The notes under the pieces were generated by a model. The model made no database searches and had not been told where the DNA came from. It saw only the letters and a program-made list of their open reading frames with translations. Below, one piece after another: positions 43,186-51,549 of a stretch of DNA of 64,000 nt (position 1 is the first letter of the stretch; every line of letters begins with the position of its first letter). This stretch comes from Sphingobium_A sp965228065 (GTDB lineage Bacteria; Pseudomonadota; Alphaproteobacteria; Sphingomonadales; Sphingomonadaceae): contig OZ245788.1 of NCBI GenBank assembly GCA_965228065.1, positions 4,650,001 through 4,714,000 on the forward strand, read 5' to 3'. A program made the translations under genes and the position numbers.

Positions 43186-43938
43186 TTATGCGTTGAAGGT
43201 TGCGCCCCCGTCGATCCGCAGCCCTTCCCCGGACACGTACCTTGCGGCATCCGAAGCGAGGAAAACCGCGACCGGTGCTATGTCGGCGGGCTGCCCCAGG
43301 CGCCCCAGGGGAATCTTCCTTTCCCAATAGGCAACGAATTCCCGGTCCGCCAACAACGGCTCGGTCAGTGGCGTTACGACGCTACCGGGCTGCAGGAAAT
43401 TCGCGCAGATGCCATATTGCCCCAGATCGACTGCCATCGCCTTGGTCATTCCGGCAACGGCATGCTTCGACGTGATATAGGCGATCGATCCTGGCCCGGC
43501 GAGTTCGGACATGATCGAACCGGTGTTGATAATGCGCCCGCCGCCGCTTTTCTTCAGATAGGGCACAGCCTCCCGAGTCAGGCGAAAAACGGCGTCGACG
43601 TTGATCGCCATCACCCGGCTCCACTGCTCGTCGGACGCCGATTCCGCGCTCCCGGCCGCAAAGATACCGGCATTGTTGACGAGGATATCAATGCCGCCGA
43701 GCATGGCCACACCGGCCTCGACGATTGTCACCGGCGCAGCTTCCCCGGTGATGTCGATCGCAAGCCTTGCCACCGAATTTTCGACGGACACGCTTGTTGT
43801 CCATTCGTCGGAGTGTAGATCGACGGCAAGGACCGACGCGCCCTCCGCGACAAAAGCGTCGACGATGCCCCGCCCAATCCCGTTGGCGGCGCCGGTGACG
43901 ATCGCCGTCTTGCCCTGGAGGACACCGTTTCCTTTCAC
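43186..43938 (-). CDS. Short-chain dehydrogenase/reductase
   Basis: A 250-residue SDR oxidoreductase using NAD(P)H. The cofactor motif is IVTGAANGIGRG, the NNAG motif is DILVNNAGIFAAG, and the catalytic Ser, Tyr and Lys lie in INTGSIMSE and AYITSKHAVAG. VDLHSDEW after strand 2 suggests NAD preference. GTG at 43938 is used because gggagcg lies 9-15 nt upstream; a TTG overlapping the upstream stop is an alternative. It follows the AhpD-like gene and probably shares its operon. Confidence 0.92.
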   Translation of the reverse strand: MKGNGVLQGKTAIVTGAANGIGRGIVDAFVAEGASVLAVDLHSDEWTTSVSVENSVARLAIDITGEAAPVTIVEAGVAMLGGIDILVNNAGIFAAGSAESASDEQWSRVMAINVDAVFRLTREAVPYLKKSGGGRIINTGSIMSELAGPGSIAYITSKHAVAGMTKAMAVDLGQYGICANFLQPGSVVTPLTEPLLADREFVAYWERKIPLGRLGQPADIAPVAVFLASDAARYVSGEGLRIDGGATFNA

Positions 43939-43967
43939 CGCTCGTTCGCTCCCGCTATTCTGCGCAA

Positions 43968-44522
43968 TCAATTGGTGATCCACGGTCCGCACACGGTGTC
44001 CAACCCAAGGACGTGCGCGATGCGCCCCCCTGCAATCCAGGCGGCTACGCAATGCGAAAGGTCGACGATTTCCTTGTCGCTCATCAGGCGGCGTGCCCTT
44101 TCCCAGAATTCTTCGTCCGTCGCCAGACTCTTGGGCTCTTCGGCAAAACGCTCGGAAAATTCGATGACCAGCCGCTCGCGATCGGAAAACAGGTCGGAGT
44201 TCCGCCAGTCGGCAATTGCTTCGTAGAAGGCTTCGTCTGGAGCGGGTCCATTGTCGACGACAAGCTTATCGGGGCGCTGGCCATCTTCGGAAAAGGCGGT
44301 TTCCGCATCTCGTCCAGCACGGAACTGACGGCAGACCATGCAGCCATTGATGTCCGCAATCCTGCGTCGCCCCGCTTCGAATTCGCGAAGCGACAATGCG
44401 GTGTCGCGATAGACGGTCTTCGAAAACTCTTCGGCCGAGTTCACGATCGAACCGCCCAGCACACGGGCGACATAGCCCTTGGGATCGCCCGCCTCGTCAT
44501 CGGGTATGGAAACGCGAAACAT
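43968..44522 (-). CDS. AhpD/carboxymuconolactone decarboxylase-like protein
   Basis: A 184-residue helical protein of the AhpD-like superfamily. The CxxC redox motif is INGCMVCRQF, and the C-terminal LSHCVAAWIAGGRIAHVLG carries conserved His. The spacing fits a peroxidase or peroxide-linked partner rather than the full carboxymuconolactone decarboxylase. The ATG is preceded by a very good ribosome-binding site (aaggaga). It is first in a two-gene unit with the SDR. Confidence 0.85.
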   Translation of the reverse strand: MFRVSIPDDEAGDPKGYVARVLGGSIVNSAEEFSKTVYRDTALSLREFEAGRRRIADINGCMVCRQFRAGRDAETAFSEDGQRPDKLVVDNGPAPDEAFYEAIADWRNSDLFSDRERLVIEFSERFAEEPKSLATDEEFWERARRLMSDKEIVDLSHCVAAWIAGGRIAHVLGLDTVCGPWITN

Positions 44523-44756
44523 CCTATTCTCCTTGTCTGGCGCCTCAAAAGCACGAGTCCGCGGATCTATCGTGCAGCGGACCGCAAGGCGCCTGGCGAT
44601 GGAGAAACTGACCTCGATAACGGCTCACATTCAAATCGCATTGCCGCAAATCGGCCGCCGCCAAGCCAATTGAGCCCAGGCTTGTTCCATGCGCATTCAA
44701 CGGTGAGGCAGTCGCCTGGCACGGCCGCGCCTGTGATTGCTTCATATGCCTGAAAA

Positions 44757-44833
44757 TGGTGCGCCCGACGGGATTCGAACCCATGGCCCCCAGATTAGGA
44801 ATCTGGTGCTCTATCCTGCTGAGCTACGGGCGC
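44757..44833 (-). tRNA. tRNA-Arg(CCT)
   Basis: A 77-nt cloverleaf on the minus strand. The 7-bp acceptor stem (gcgcccg/cgggcgc), D arm, anticodon stem ccaga/tctgg around loop ttcctaa (anticodon CCT), and T arm with ttcgaat are all present. The CCA end is encoded. A good promoter (TTGACC, 17 nt, TAACCA) lies 11-39 nt upstream. Confidence 0.96.
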
Positions 44834-44843
44834 GCCGCCACGC

Positions 44844-44872
44844 TGGTTACGGGCTTGCGCGCGTGCGGTCAA
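44844..44872 (-). promoter_or_regulatory. tRNA-Arg promoter
   Basis: On the minus strand TTGACC (44867-44872), a 17-nt spacer and TAACCA (44844-44849) predict initiation about 4-6 nt before the mature tRNA 5' end at 44833. Confidence 0.55.
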
Positions 44873-45120
44873 TTATCCGTGCCACACATCGGGCGGTTGC
44901 GATTTTCGCTGGGCTGTGGGATTTGATCAGTCCGACCGGTGTATCGACACCGGTCATCCGCTCTGTGGGGATGGGGCCGGAATATGCGTAACAAAGTTGC
45001 CGGGGGAATCGCGTTCGCGATCCCGGTGTGTGGAGAGGATCTGGCGCCCGGCGCCACTGCAGCAGCGCGAGCATCGCAAGTTCGTGCCTGCGCCAAAGCA
45101 TCGTTGCCGGCGTGCAGCCG

Positions 45121-45288
45121 ATGAATGGCTTCGAAGTTCTTCTGCTGATCCTCGGAATATTGTCGCTGCTGGGATGTATGTGGCTGGGATGGCTGTTCGT
45201 CATCGCGCCGAGCGGCTCTCAAGGGCCCGACGGCTTTCGCCTGGACGATCAGCCTCCCCCGCCCGACTTTCCTGACGAAGATCGATAA
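45121..45288 (+). CDS. Small membrane protein, 55 aa
   Basis: A 55-residue frame from ATG 45121. Residues 4-28 (FEVLLLILGILSLLGCMWLG) form one membrane segment. The C-terminus is Pro/Asp-rich (LDDQPPPPDFPDEDR). It is convergent with the DUF1178 gene and ends 9 nt before it. No family is recognised, but the strongly hydrophobic core argues for a real gene. Confidence 0.5.
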   Translation: MNGFEVLLLILGILSLLGCMWLGWLFVIAPSGSQGPDGFRLDDQPPPPDFPDEDR

Positions 45289-45297
45289 AGCGGGGTC

Positions 45298-45756
45298 TTA
45301 ATTCTGCGCTTCGGGAGGGACCACCGGAAAGGGCAAGGGAGCCACGGCGATCCCCTCATCGATCAGTTCACGCGCCTGATTGCCCGACACTTCGCCATGG
45401 ATGGCTGACGTATCGGTTTCACCGAGATGCATGGCACGCGCCTTGTCCGCAAAGTCGCGACCGACCCATTCGGATTTTTCGAGCATCGCTGCCTGCGCCT
45501 TCGCAAGCAGGCCCAGCATCGCCTTCACTTCGTCGGGCGATTTTTCCGGCATCGCAACGGGCATGTTCCCTGCCTCCGGGCGGCTATTGCCCTTGGCCGA
45601 GACATTGGGCGCCATCACGGCCTTGTCGATCCCGGCATCGCCGCACATCGGGCAGAAAATCAGGCCCCTCGCCTTCTGATCGGCATAATCGTTGCTCGAT
45701 CCGAACCAGGCCTCGAACACATGCGCATTGCCGCAGCGCAGATCGAACACGATCAC
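45298..45756 (-). CDS. DUF1178 family protein
   Basis: A 152-residue protein of the uncharacterised DUF1178 family, starting MIVFDLRCGNAHVFEAWFGS. A CPMCG motif near residue 35 suggests a small zinc-binding knuckle. The C-terminal half is helical. It is translated from an ATGA overlap with the nitrilase gene. This pairing is common in alphaproteobacteria, but the function is unknown. Confidence 0.88.
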   Translation of the reverse strand: MIVFDLRCGNAHVFEAWFGSSNDYADQKARGLIFCPMCGDAGIDKAVMAPNVSAKGNSRPEAGNMPVAMPEKSPDEVKAMLGLLAKAQAAMLEKSEWVGRDFADKARAMHLGETDTSAIHGEVSGNQARELIDEGIAVAPLPFPVVPPEAQN

Positions 45757-46583
45757 GCGGCGCTCCCTAGGTCGGGAATCGGCCGGCGGTGCTTCAGAAC
45801 CGGCACACGTGCACGCACATCCTCGACACGAGCGGGGTCGAGGTCGGCAAAACCTACACCGGCCCCATCGCCCATATCGAGCAGCACGTCACCCCAGGGG
45901 TCGACGACAAGCGAGTGGCCATAGGTCTCCCGCCCATCTTCATGCCGGCCCCATTGCGCGGCAGCGATGACAAAACAGGCGGACTCAACGGCGCGAGCAC
46001 GCAGCAGCAGATGCCAATGGGCCTGACCGGTCGGCACGGTGAAGGCGGCGGGTACAGTCAGGATAGTGGCGCCTCCGTCGGACAGCGCACGATAAAGCGC
46101 AGCAAAGCGCAGATCGTAGCAGACCGACAGACCCACCCCGCCCCACGGGGTTTCAGCCATCGCAGCGCGCTCGCCAGGGGCATAGACTGCCGATTCACGC
46201 CAGCTTTCACCCGTTGCCAGATCGACGTCGAACAGGTGCATCTTATCGTAACGTGCCCGGATCGCACCGGTCGCGTCGATGACGAAGCCGCGATTGACCA
46301 AGCGACCATCGCCGCGCTCCCCCGCCAATGCCAACGAGCCGATATGCACCCATAGTCCGGCTTCGGCCGCCGCATCCCGCACTGCGGCAAGCACCGGATC
46401 GCCAACTTCATTCTGCAGATGAGGGGCAGCACGCGTACGATCTCGATCGAGCAAGCCCGACATTTCCGGCGTGAACAGCATATCCGCGCCGCCAGCCTTC
46501 GCCTCGCGCACGGCGGCGACCATCGTGGCGGCATTGACGGCGGGATCGATCCCGCTGGTCATTTGCAGCAAAGCGGCGCGCAT
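45753..46583 (-). CDS. Carbon-nitrogen hydrolase (Nit1-like)
   Basis: A 276-residue nitrilase-superfamily enzyme. The catalytic triad is Glu40 (LFTPEMSG), Lys114 (RYDKMHLFDVD) and Cys155 (GLSVCYDLRF). The sequence resembles the Nit1/omega-amidase-like branch, which repairs deaminated glutathione or hydrolyses alpha-keto-acid amides. Its start overlaps the glutaredoxin stop by one base, and its end overlaps the DUF1178 start. That grouping fits glutathione repair, which is inference. Confidence 0.92.
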   Translation of the reverse strand: MRAALLQMTSGIDPAVNAATMVAAVREAKAGGADMLFTPEMSGLLDRDRTRAAPHLQNEVGDPVLAAVRDAAAEAGLWVHIGSLALAGERGDGRLVNRGFVIDATGAIRARYDKMHLFDVDLATGESWRESAVYAPGERAAMAETPWGGVGLSVCYDLRFAALYRALSDGGATILTVPAAFTVPTGQAHWHLLLRARAVESACFVIAAAQWGRHEDGRETYGHSLVVDPWGDVLLDMGDGAGVGFADLDPARVEDVRARVPVLKHRRPIPDLGSAA

Positions 46584-46840
46584 CAGTTCGCCAACAGCGG
46601 ATCGAGTTTGCCGGCCGCGTCCAGTGCGGCCAGATCATCCGAACCGCCGATATGTCGTCCGTCGATGAAAATCTGGGGCACGGTCAGGCTGCCCGGGGCA
46701 CGCTGGAGCATCTCCTGACGCTTCGGCCCGCCCATCGTGATGTCATATTCCTCGAATGCGACGCCCTTGCGCCCGAGCAATGCTTTCGCTCGCACGCAAT
46801 AGCCGCAGAATGCCTTGGTATAAATCTCGATCTTCGCCAT
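46583..46840 (-). CDS. grxC: Glutaredoxin 3
   Basis: An 85-residue monothiol/dithiol glutaredoxin of the Grx3 type. The active site is CGYC (Cys12, Cys15) instead of the common CPYC. TVPQIFIDGRHIGGSDDL carries the glutathione-binding cis-Pro and GG motifs. It reduces disulfides with glutathione. The ATG at 46840 gives the standard length. The frame is open 50 codons upstream with unrelated sequence. It sits in an operon with the nitrilase-like gene. Confidence 0.95.
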   Translation of the reverse strand: MAKIEIYTKAFCGYCVRAKALLGRKGVAFEEYDITMGGPKRQEMLQRAPGSLTVPQIFIDGRHIGGSDDLAALDAAGKLDPLLAN

Positions 46841-46871
46841 GTCCCTCAGGTGTGATGCGCAAGGACGGAAG

Positions 46872-47612
46872 TCAATATTCGTCGGCCAGGACGCGCGCCC
46901 AGCAGAGTACCACCACCCGCGCCGCGCCGGCCCGTTTGAGGGCGCGTGCGCAGGCATTCGCCGTTGCGCCGCTGGTGTGGACATCGTCAATCAGCCAGAT
47001 GTTGCGGCCAGCAAGCTGCGCCCGACGCATGGCCGGCACCGCAAAGGCACCACGCACCGCCTTGGCGCGCGCGACCACGCCCATGCCGCGCAAAGCCGGC
47101 GTCGCCCTGACGCGCTGAAGCAGATCGAGCGACAATTCGGCGCCCGTCCGCTTCGACAGCGATCGTGCGATCAGCGCCGATTGGTTGTAGCCGCGTCGCC
47201 AGATGCGCCAGCGATGCAGCGGCACTGGCACGAGCAATCCATTTTCGCCGGCATCGACATGCCGCGCGAGTTGAGCAGCGATGATCTCCGCCATGGCGGT
47301 GCGCCCGGAATATTTGAGTTTGAGCGCCAATCCCCGTGCAACCGCGCCATAGGCCACCGCCGCCCTGACGCCGTCGTGCAATGGCGGATGAGCCAGGCAT
47401 GCGCCACAGGTCAGTCCCTCCACCCCGTCCATGGGCGTGCCACAGGCCGTGCATCCGGTATCGGGCAGAAAATCGAGCTGCTGCCAGCAATCCAGGCAGA
47501 ATCGATGATCACCCTCAACCACCAGGCCGCACCCCGGACACCGCGGCGGTAGCGCAAAATCGCGCGCCATTCGGGCGATCATCACGGCCGGGGCAAGAAC
47601 CGGGTTCATCAT
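46872..47612 (-). CDS. comF: ComF family protein
   Basis: A 246-residue ComF-like protein. Two zinc-ribbon Cys sets open it (RCPGCGLVVEG and CLDCW, then TACGTP and CGAC). A phosphoribosyltransferase-type domain follows, with NIWLIDDVHTSGATA carrying the PRPP-binding acidic pair. ComF is tied to DNA uptake, and in many bacteria it may have another nucleotide-related role. The ATG at 47612 is chosen because it keeps clear of the divergent methyltransferase start; ATG 47654 or GTG 47663 are possible. Confidence 0.9.
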   Translation of the reverse strand: MMNPVLAPAVMIARMARDFALPPRCPGCGLVVEGDHRFCLDCWQQLDFLPDTGCTACGTPMDGVEGLTCGACLAHPPLHDGVRAAVAYGAVARGLALKLKYSGRTAMAEIIAAQLARHVDAGENGLLVPVPLHRWRIWRRGYNQSALIARSLSKRTGAELSLDLLQRVRATPALRGMGVVARAKAVRGAFAVPAMRRAQLAGRNIWLIDDVHTSGATANACARALKRAGAARVVVLCWARVLADEY

Positions 47613-47652
47613 GCCCTTGTCGATCCCCGGCGCGCGATGCACAAGCCGTTCC

Positions 47653-48522
47653 ATGTCGCCCACCGAAACACCGCCGGAAATCTTCGATCGCCGTGTCAGG
47701 CGATTGCGCCGCGACCGCGCCGCGCCGTATTTCGCTGATCATGCGTTTCTACGCGAGCAAATGACAACGGAACTCGTCGAACGGCTGGATGGCGTGACCC
47801 GCGATTTCACGCACGCGCTGGATCTGGGCACCGCCGACGGATCGATCGCAACCATCCTGCGCGCACGCGGGATGAAAGTGACGACGCTCGATCCCGGTCA
47901 CCGATTCGCGGCCAGCGCTGCGGGCGTTCAGGCGGACGAGGACCGTCTGCCCTTTGCGGATGCCAGCTTCGATCTGGTCGTCAGCGCCGGCGCACTCGAT
48001 AGCGTGAATGATTTGCCTGGCGCATTGGCGCTGATCCGGCGCGTCCTCCGCCTCGACGGTCTTTTTCTCGGCGCCATGCTCGGTGCCGGCAGCCTCAATG
48101 TGCTGAAGGCGGCAACATTGGCAGCGGATATCGCGATCGAGGGTGGCGTGCGGCCGCGGATACACCCCCAGATCGATGTTCGTTCAGCCGGGGATCTGCT
48201 GGCACGGGCCGGATTCGCTATGCCCGTTGCCGATTCCTTCGGGCTTCAGGTGCGCTATTCCAGCCTGATCGGCTTGACCGCCGACCTGCGTGGCATGGCC
48301 TCGACCAACATCCTGGTCGGTCAGCACGCACCGGTGTCGCGCGATTGGATCGGTCAGGCCGCGAGCGCATTCGCTCAACGCTGCGATCCCGACGGGAAGA
48401 CGGCGGAGCATTTCGAGATCATCTGTCTCACCGGCTGGTCGCCGGGGCCGGATCAACCCGTTCCCGCTCGACGCGGCAGCGGAACCGTTTCGCTGGCAAC
48501 TGCGCTCAAGCCCAAAACTTAG
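47653..48522 (+). CDS. SAM-dependent methyltransferase (class I)
   Basis: A 289-residue class I methyltransferase. The SAM-binding glycine motif is HALDLGTADGSIATIL, and RLPFADASFDLVVSAGALD is motif IV. The architecture resembles NDUFAF5/BioC-like enzymes. In alphaproteobacteria this position, next to comF, is typical. The ATG at 47653 is divergent from comF. Confidence 0.88.
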   Translation: MSPTETPPEIFDRRVRRLRRDRAAPYFADHAFLREQMTTELVERLDGVTRDFTHALDLGTADGSIATILRARGMKVTTLDPGHRFAASAAGVQADEDRLPFADASFDLVVSAGALDSVNDLPGALALIRRVLRLDGLFLGAMLGAGSLNVLKAATLAADIAIEGGVRPRIHPQIDVRSAGDLLARAGFAMPVADSFGLQVRYSSLIGLTADLRGMASTNILVGQHAPVSRDWIGQAASAFAQRCDPDGKTAEHFEIICLTGWSPGPDQPVPARRGSGTVSLATALKPKT

Positions 48523-48525
48523 CAG

Positions 48526-48924
48526 CTAGACCAAGCGTTCGAGCACGGCGATCATGGGAATATCCGCGGGCGGCATCGCCAGCGTCCGCAAATCGCCCGG
48601 CAATACCCATTGCAGCCCGTCAGCATCCAGCGCTGCGGGCGTTCCCCGCCATTCGCGGCACAGATAGAGCAGCAGCAGCAGATGCGCGTCGCCCAGCGGC
48701 TCGCTCCCGAACACGGCCGGTGACAGCGTGCGGGCATCCACATCGATCCCGAGTTCTTCGTGCAATTCGCGCACCAAAGCATGTTCGGGGGTCTCGCCCG
48801 GCTCCACCTTGCCCCCGGGGAATTCCCACAGGCCCGCCATGCTGCGTCCGTGTGAACGCTGCTGGACCAGGATCCGACCTTGATCGTCGATGAGCGCCGC
48901 CGCGCTGACCAGGAGCAGGTTCAT
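48526..48924 (-). CDS. mutT: Nudix hydrolase, MutT-like
   Basis: A 132-residue Nudix protein that probably hydrolyses 8-oxo-dGTP. The Nudix box is complete (GGKVEPGETPEHALVRELHE, then ELGI). The start MNLLLVSAAALIDDQGRILV is typical. The stop is 4 nt from the convergent methyltransferase stop. The frame is open 46 codons upstream without family likeness. Confidence 0.92.
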   Translation of the reverse strand: MNLLLVSAAALIDDQGRILVQQRSHGRSMAGLWEFPGGKVEPGETPEHALVRELHEELGIDVDARTLSPAVFGSEPLGDAHLLLLLYLCREWRGTPAALDADGLQWVLPGDLRTLAMPPADIPMIAVLERLV

Positions 48925-49006
48925 GGGCGGGGCGGCCTCCAGATGCAGGATTTTATTAACGTGCGATGGGCTACGCTCGTGAAACCAGGGAACGGGAATT
49001 GCAACC

Positions 49007-49189
49007 ATGAAGCGAATTCGGGAGAAATTCGCCTCGCTCCGCGCATCGCGACGCGGCGCCACGGCGATCGAATATGGATTGATCGTATCACTGATCGCGC
49101 TCGGCGCGATGGGTGGAATTCAGGCTTTTGGCGGCGGCCTGTCCAATATGTGGAATTACGTCGCCGACGAAGTCCTCAAAGCGTCATAG
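49007..49189 (+). CDS. Flp-type pilin, first copy
   Basis: A 60-residue type IVb prepilin. The cleavage site and hydrophobic stretch are RRGATAIEYGLIVSLIAL, where TadV/CpaA-like peptidases cut after Gly. The mature protein would be about 44 residues. It lies 120 nt upstream of the second Flp copy. The two may form one transcript, but this copy differs at its C-terminus. Confidence 0.9.
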   Translation: MKRIREKFASLRASRRGATAIEYGLIVSLIALGAMGGIQAFGGGLSNMWNYVADEVLKAS

Positions 49190-49309
49190 AAACCGCACCA
49201 GAAAACGCACTGCGGTTTACCTTTTGGAAATATCCGAACCTTAAAGCCAGAAATGTCGGTCAGATCTTTTTTGACCGTCCGGGAATGAAGTTTGAACCAG
49301 GAGACCACC

Positions 49310-49486
49310 ATGAAGAATTTCGTTAAGATGCTTCGCAACAAAAAGGGCGCGACCGCCATCGAATACGGCCTGATCGCCGCCCTGATCGCCGTCGCCGGTG
49401 TTGCCGCGTTCCAGTCGCTGGGCACGCAGATCAGCACCACGATGACCAACGCGAAGGACGCGATGGTCGTCAAGAGCGGCACCTGA
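49310..49486 (+). CDS. Flp-type pilin, second copy
   Basis: A 58-residue Flp prepilin. MKNFVKMLRNKKGATAIEYG and the hydrophobic LIAALIAVAGVAAF are classical. The ribosome-binding site aggag is strong and a good terminator follows, features of a highly expressed major pilin. The tad machinery that would assemble it is not in this window. Confidence 0.95.
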   Translation: MKNFVKMLRNKKGATAIEYGLIAALIAVAGVAAFQSLGTQISTTMTNAKDAMVVKSGT

Positions 49487-49530
49487 TCTAAGATTGTTGC
49501 CGGTTCACGGCAGCAATTTTTGAAAAGAAG

Positions 49531-49560
49531 TGGGCGGCGAGGCAACTCGCCGCCCATTTT
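49531..49560 (+). terminator. Intrinsic terminator of the flp gene
   Basis: An 11-bp stem (tgggcggcgag/ctcgccgccca, loop gcaa) is followed by tttt. Confidence 0.92.
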
Positions 49561-49657
49561 CGTTTCCATGACATGGATCAAGCTTCAGCCAATGAAGTCT
49601 GCATTCAGTTCGCATCGCGGAACTTCGACAGCTTAAAGTTTCCGCTCCGGATCTTGC

Positions 49658-50605
49658 CTAGATTGCACCGATCGTCAGATATTTCTGTCGCCGAGCACGG
49701 CGCAGGCTATCCGCATCCAGCGTCGACAATAGATCGAGTTCCTCGCCGATCGCCGCGCCAAGCGCGCCGATCGCGACCGCCGGCGTGCGGTGCGCGCCGC
49801 CGACGGGCTCCGGCACGATCCGGTCGATCACGCCCAACTGCTTGAGATGCTGCGCGGTGACACGCATTGCGTCAGCCGCCTCGCTCGCTTTGTCCGCGGT
49901 GCGCCACAGGATCGATGCGCAGCCCTCGGGTGAGATCACCGAATAAACGGCATGCTCGAACATCAGCACGCGATCGGCAGCGGCCAACGCGACCGCGCCG
50001 CCCGATCCACCTTCACCGACCACAGCCGCAACCATCGGCACGCCAAGCGCCAGCGACTGTTCGGTCGAACGCGCGATCGCCTCTGCCTGGCCGCGCTCCT
50101 CCGCCTGGACGCCCGGAAAAGCACCCGATGTATCGACGAGCGTCACGACGGGAATCCCGAACTTGTCCGCCAGCTTCATCAGCCGGATCGCCTTGCGATA
50201 TCCCTCTGGCTTGCCCATGCCGAAATTATGCCGAAGCCGGCTTGCGGTATCGTCGCCCTTCTCATGGCCGATCACCATCACGCGCCTGCCGCCAAGGCGC
50301 CCGAGCCCGCCCAGAATTGCCTGATCGTCGCCAAAGGCACGATCGCCTGCCAGCGGCATGAAATCCTCGAACAGGCCCGCGACATAATGTTTGAAATGCG
50401 GGCGCTCGGGATGCCGTGCCACCTGCGTCTTCTGCCATGGCGACAATTTGGAATAGGTGTCGACCAACAGCTTGTCGGCCTTGGCCTGAATGCGCGACAC
50501 CTCCGATTCGATGTCGACGGCTCCGCCATCCGCTGTTTCGCGAAGATCGGCGATGCGCGATTCGAGCTCGGCGATCGGTTTTTCAAAGTCCAGAAAGCTA
50601 ACCAT
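49658..50605 (-). CDS. accA: Acetyl-CoA carboxylase carboxyltransferase subunit alpha
   Basis: A 315-residue subunit that moves the carboxyl group from biotin to acetyl-CoA in the first step of fatty-acid synthesis. MVSFLDFEKPIAELESRIAD, GDDTASRLRHNFGMGKPEGY and GEGGSGGAVALAAADRVLMF are family motifs. The length is normal. It lies 11 nt downstream of xerD and probably shares its transcript. Confidence 0.98.
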   Translation of the reverse strand: MVSFLDFEKPIAELESRIADLRETADGGAVDIESEVSRIQAKADKLLVDTYSKLSPWQKTQVARHPERPHFKHYVAGLFEDFMPLAGDRAFGDDQAILGGLGRLGGRRVMVIGHEKGDDTASRLRHNFGMGKPEGYRKAIRLMKLADKFGIPVVTLVDTSGAFPGVQAEERGQAEAIARSTEQSLALGVPMVAAVVGEGGSGGAVALAAADRVLMFEHAVYSVISPEGCASILWRTADKASEAADAMRVTAQHLKQLGVIDRIVPEPVGGAHRTPAVAIGALGAAIGEELDLLSTLDADSLRRARRQKYLTIGAI

Positions 50606-50616
50606 GCGTCGGCGGG

Positions 50617-51549
50617 TTAGGACGAGCCGCGGTTCGCGTCAACGCGTGCCAGAGCCCGATCGGCGAGGGGATGGCGACTATTGACGAGTTCTACGAGCCG
50701 TCGACTGTCGACATGGGTATAGATTTGCGTGGTCGCGATATCGGCATGGCCGAGCATTGCCTGGATCGCGCGCAAATCGGCGCCGCCCTCCAGCAGATGC
50801 GTTGCAAAGGCATGCCGCAAAACGTGCGGGCTGATTCGTTCGGGCGGAATGCCGGCGCGCGCGCCGAGCTCACGGACGATCTGATAAAGACGGACACGGC
50901 TGAGATGCGTCTTGCCCGACGGGAACAGCCAAAGCGAATCAGTGGGCACGAACGCCGCCCAGGCTGAGACCGCATGGCGCGCCCGGTCGGAGATCGGCAC
51001 GAGCCGTTCCCGGCCCCCTTTGCCCCGCAGGATCAGGAAAGGGCGATCGGACGCGATGGCGCGGCGCGGCAGCGAGACCAGTTCGGTCGCGCGCATGCCT
51101 GAGCCGTAGAGCAGTTCGATCAGTGCTGCGAGCCGATGATCCTGCGCATTGGCATCCGCACGCGCCAGGCCGCGTTCCACCTCGGCAAAAAGCCGATCGA
51201 CATCGCCATGATCGAGGATCTTAGGCAAAGGACGGATCGCCGCAGGCCGCGGCAACGCAGTCGATGGATCGTCGCCCCTCAGCCCCTCGTCATGCAGAAA
51301 GCCGAAAAACCGTCGAAGCGCAGCGGATTTCCGCGCCACCGTCGTACGGGCCAGTGGTGCCCATTCGGCCGCCAGCACGCCCAGCGCCGCCCCATCGGCA
51401 GACCCGAGCGCACCGTCCAGGATCGACGATGCGCCGCGCAGGTCGGTGGCATAGGCGGAAAGCGTGTTGCGCGCTGCCCCCGCCTCCGCCGCCAGCATTT
51501 CGAGAAACCTGTCGATCAGCGCCGAATCCTGCCCGGCCGCTGCGGTCAC
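50617..51549 (-). CDS. xerD: Tyrosine recombinase XerD
   Basis: A 310-residue site-specific recombinase that resolves chromosome dimers at dif with XerC. The catalytic residues are Arg153, Lys177, His242, Arg245, His268 and Tyr277 (SGMRATEL, GKGGRERL, PHVLRHAF, GHADIATTQIYTHV). The core-binding N-terminal domain is complete. The start overlaps the stop of the upstream gene (ATGA), a tight coupling. XerC versus XerD cannot be fully settled without comparison, but position next to accA favours XerD. Confidence 0.9.
   Translation of the reverse strand: MTAAAGQDSALIDRFLEMLAAEAGAARNTLSAYATDLRGASSILDGALGSADGAALGVLAAEWAPLARTTVARKSAALRRFFGFLHDEGLRGDDPSTALPRPAAIRPLPKILDHGDVDRLFAEVERGLARADANAQDHRLAALIELLYGSGMRATELVSLPRRAIASDRPFLILRGKGGRERLVPISDRARHAVSAWAAFVPTDSLWLFPSGKTHLSRVRLYQIVRELGARAGIPPERISPHVLRHAFATHLLEGGADLRAIQAMLGHADIATTQIYTHVDSRRLVELVNSRHPLADRALARVDANRGSS

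Noticed and set aside
44757..44833. tRNA-Arg as an integration site of a genomic island
   Set aside because: No integrase, direct repeat of the tRNA end or change of gene style is visible on either side. The XerD gene at 50.6 kb is the housekeeping type.
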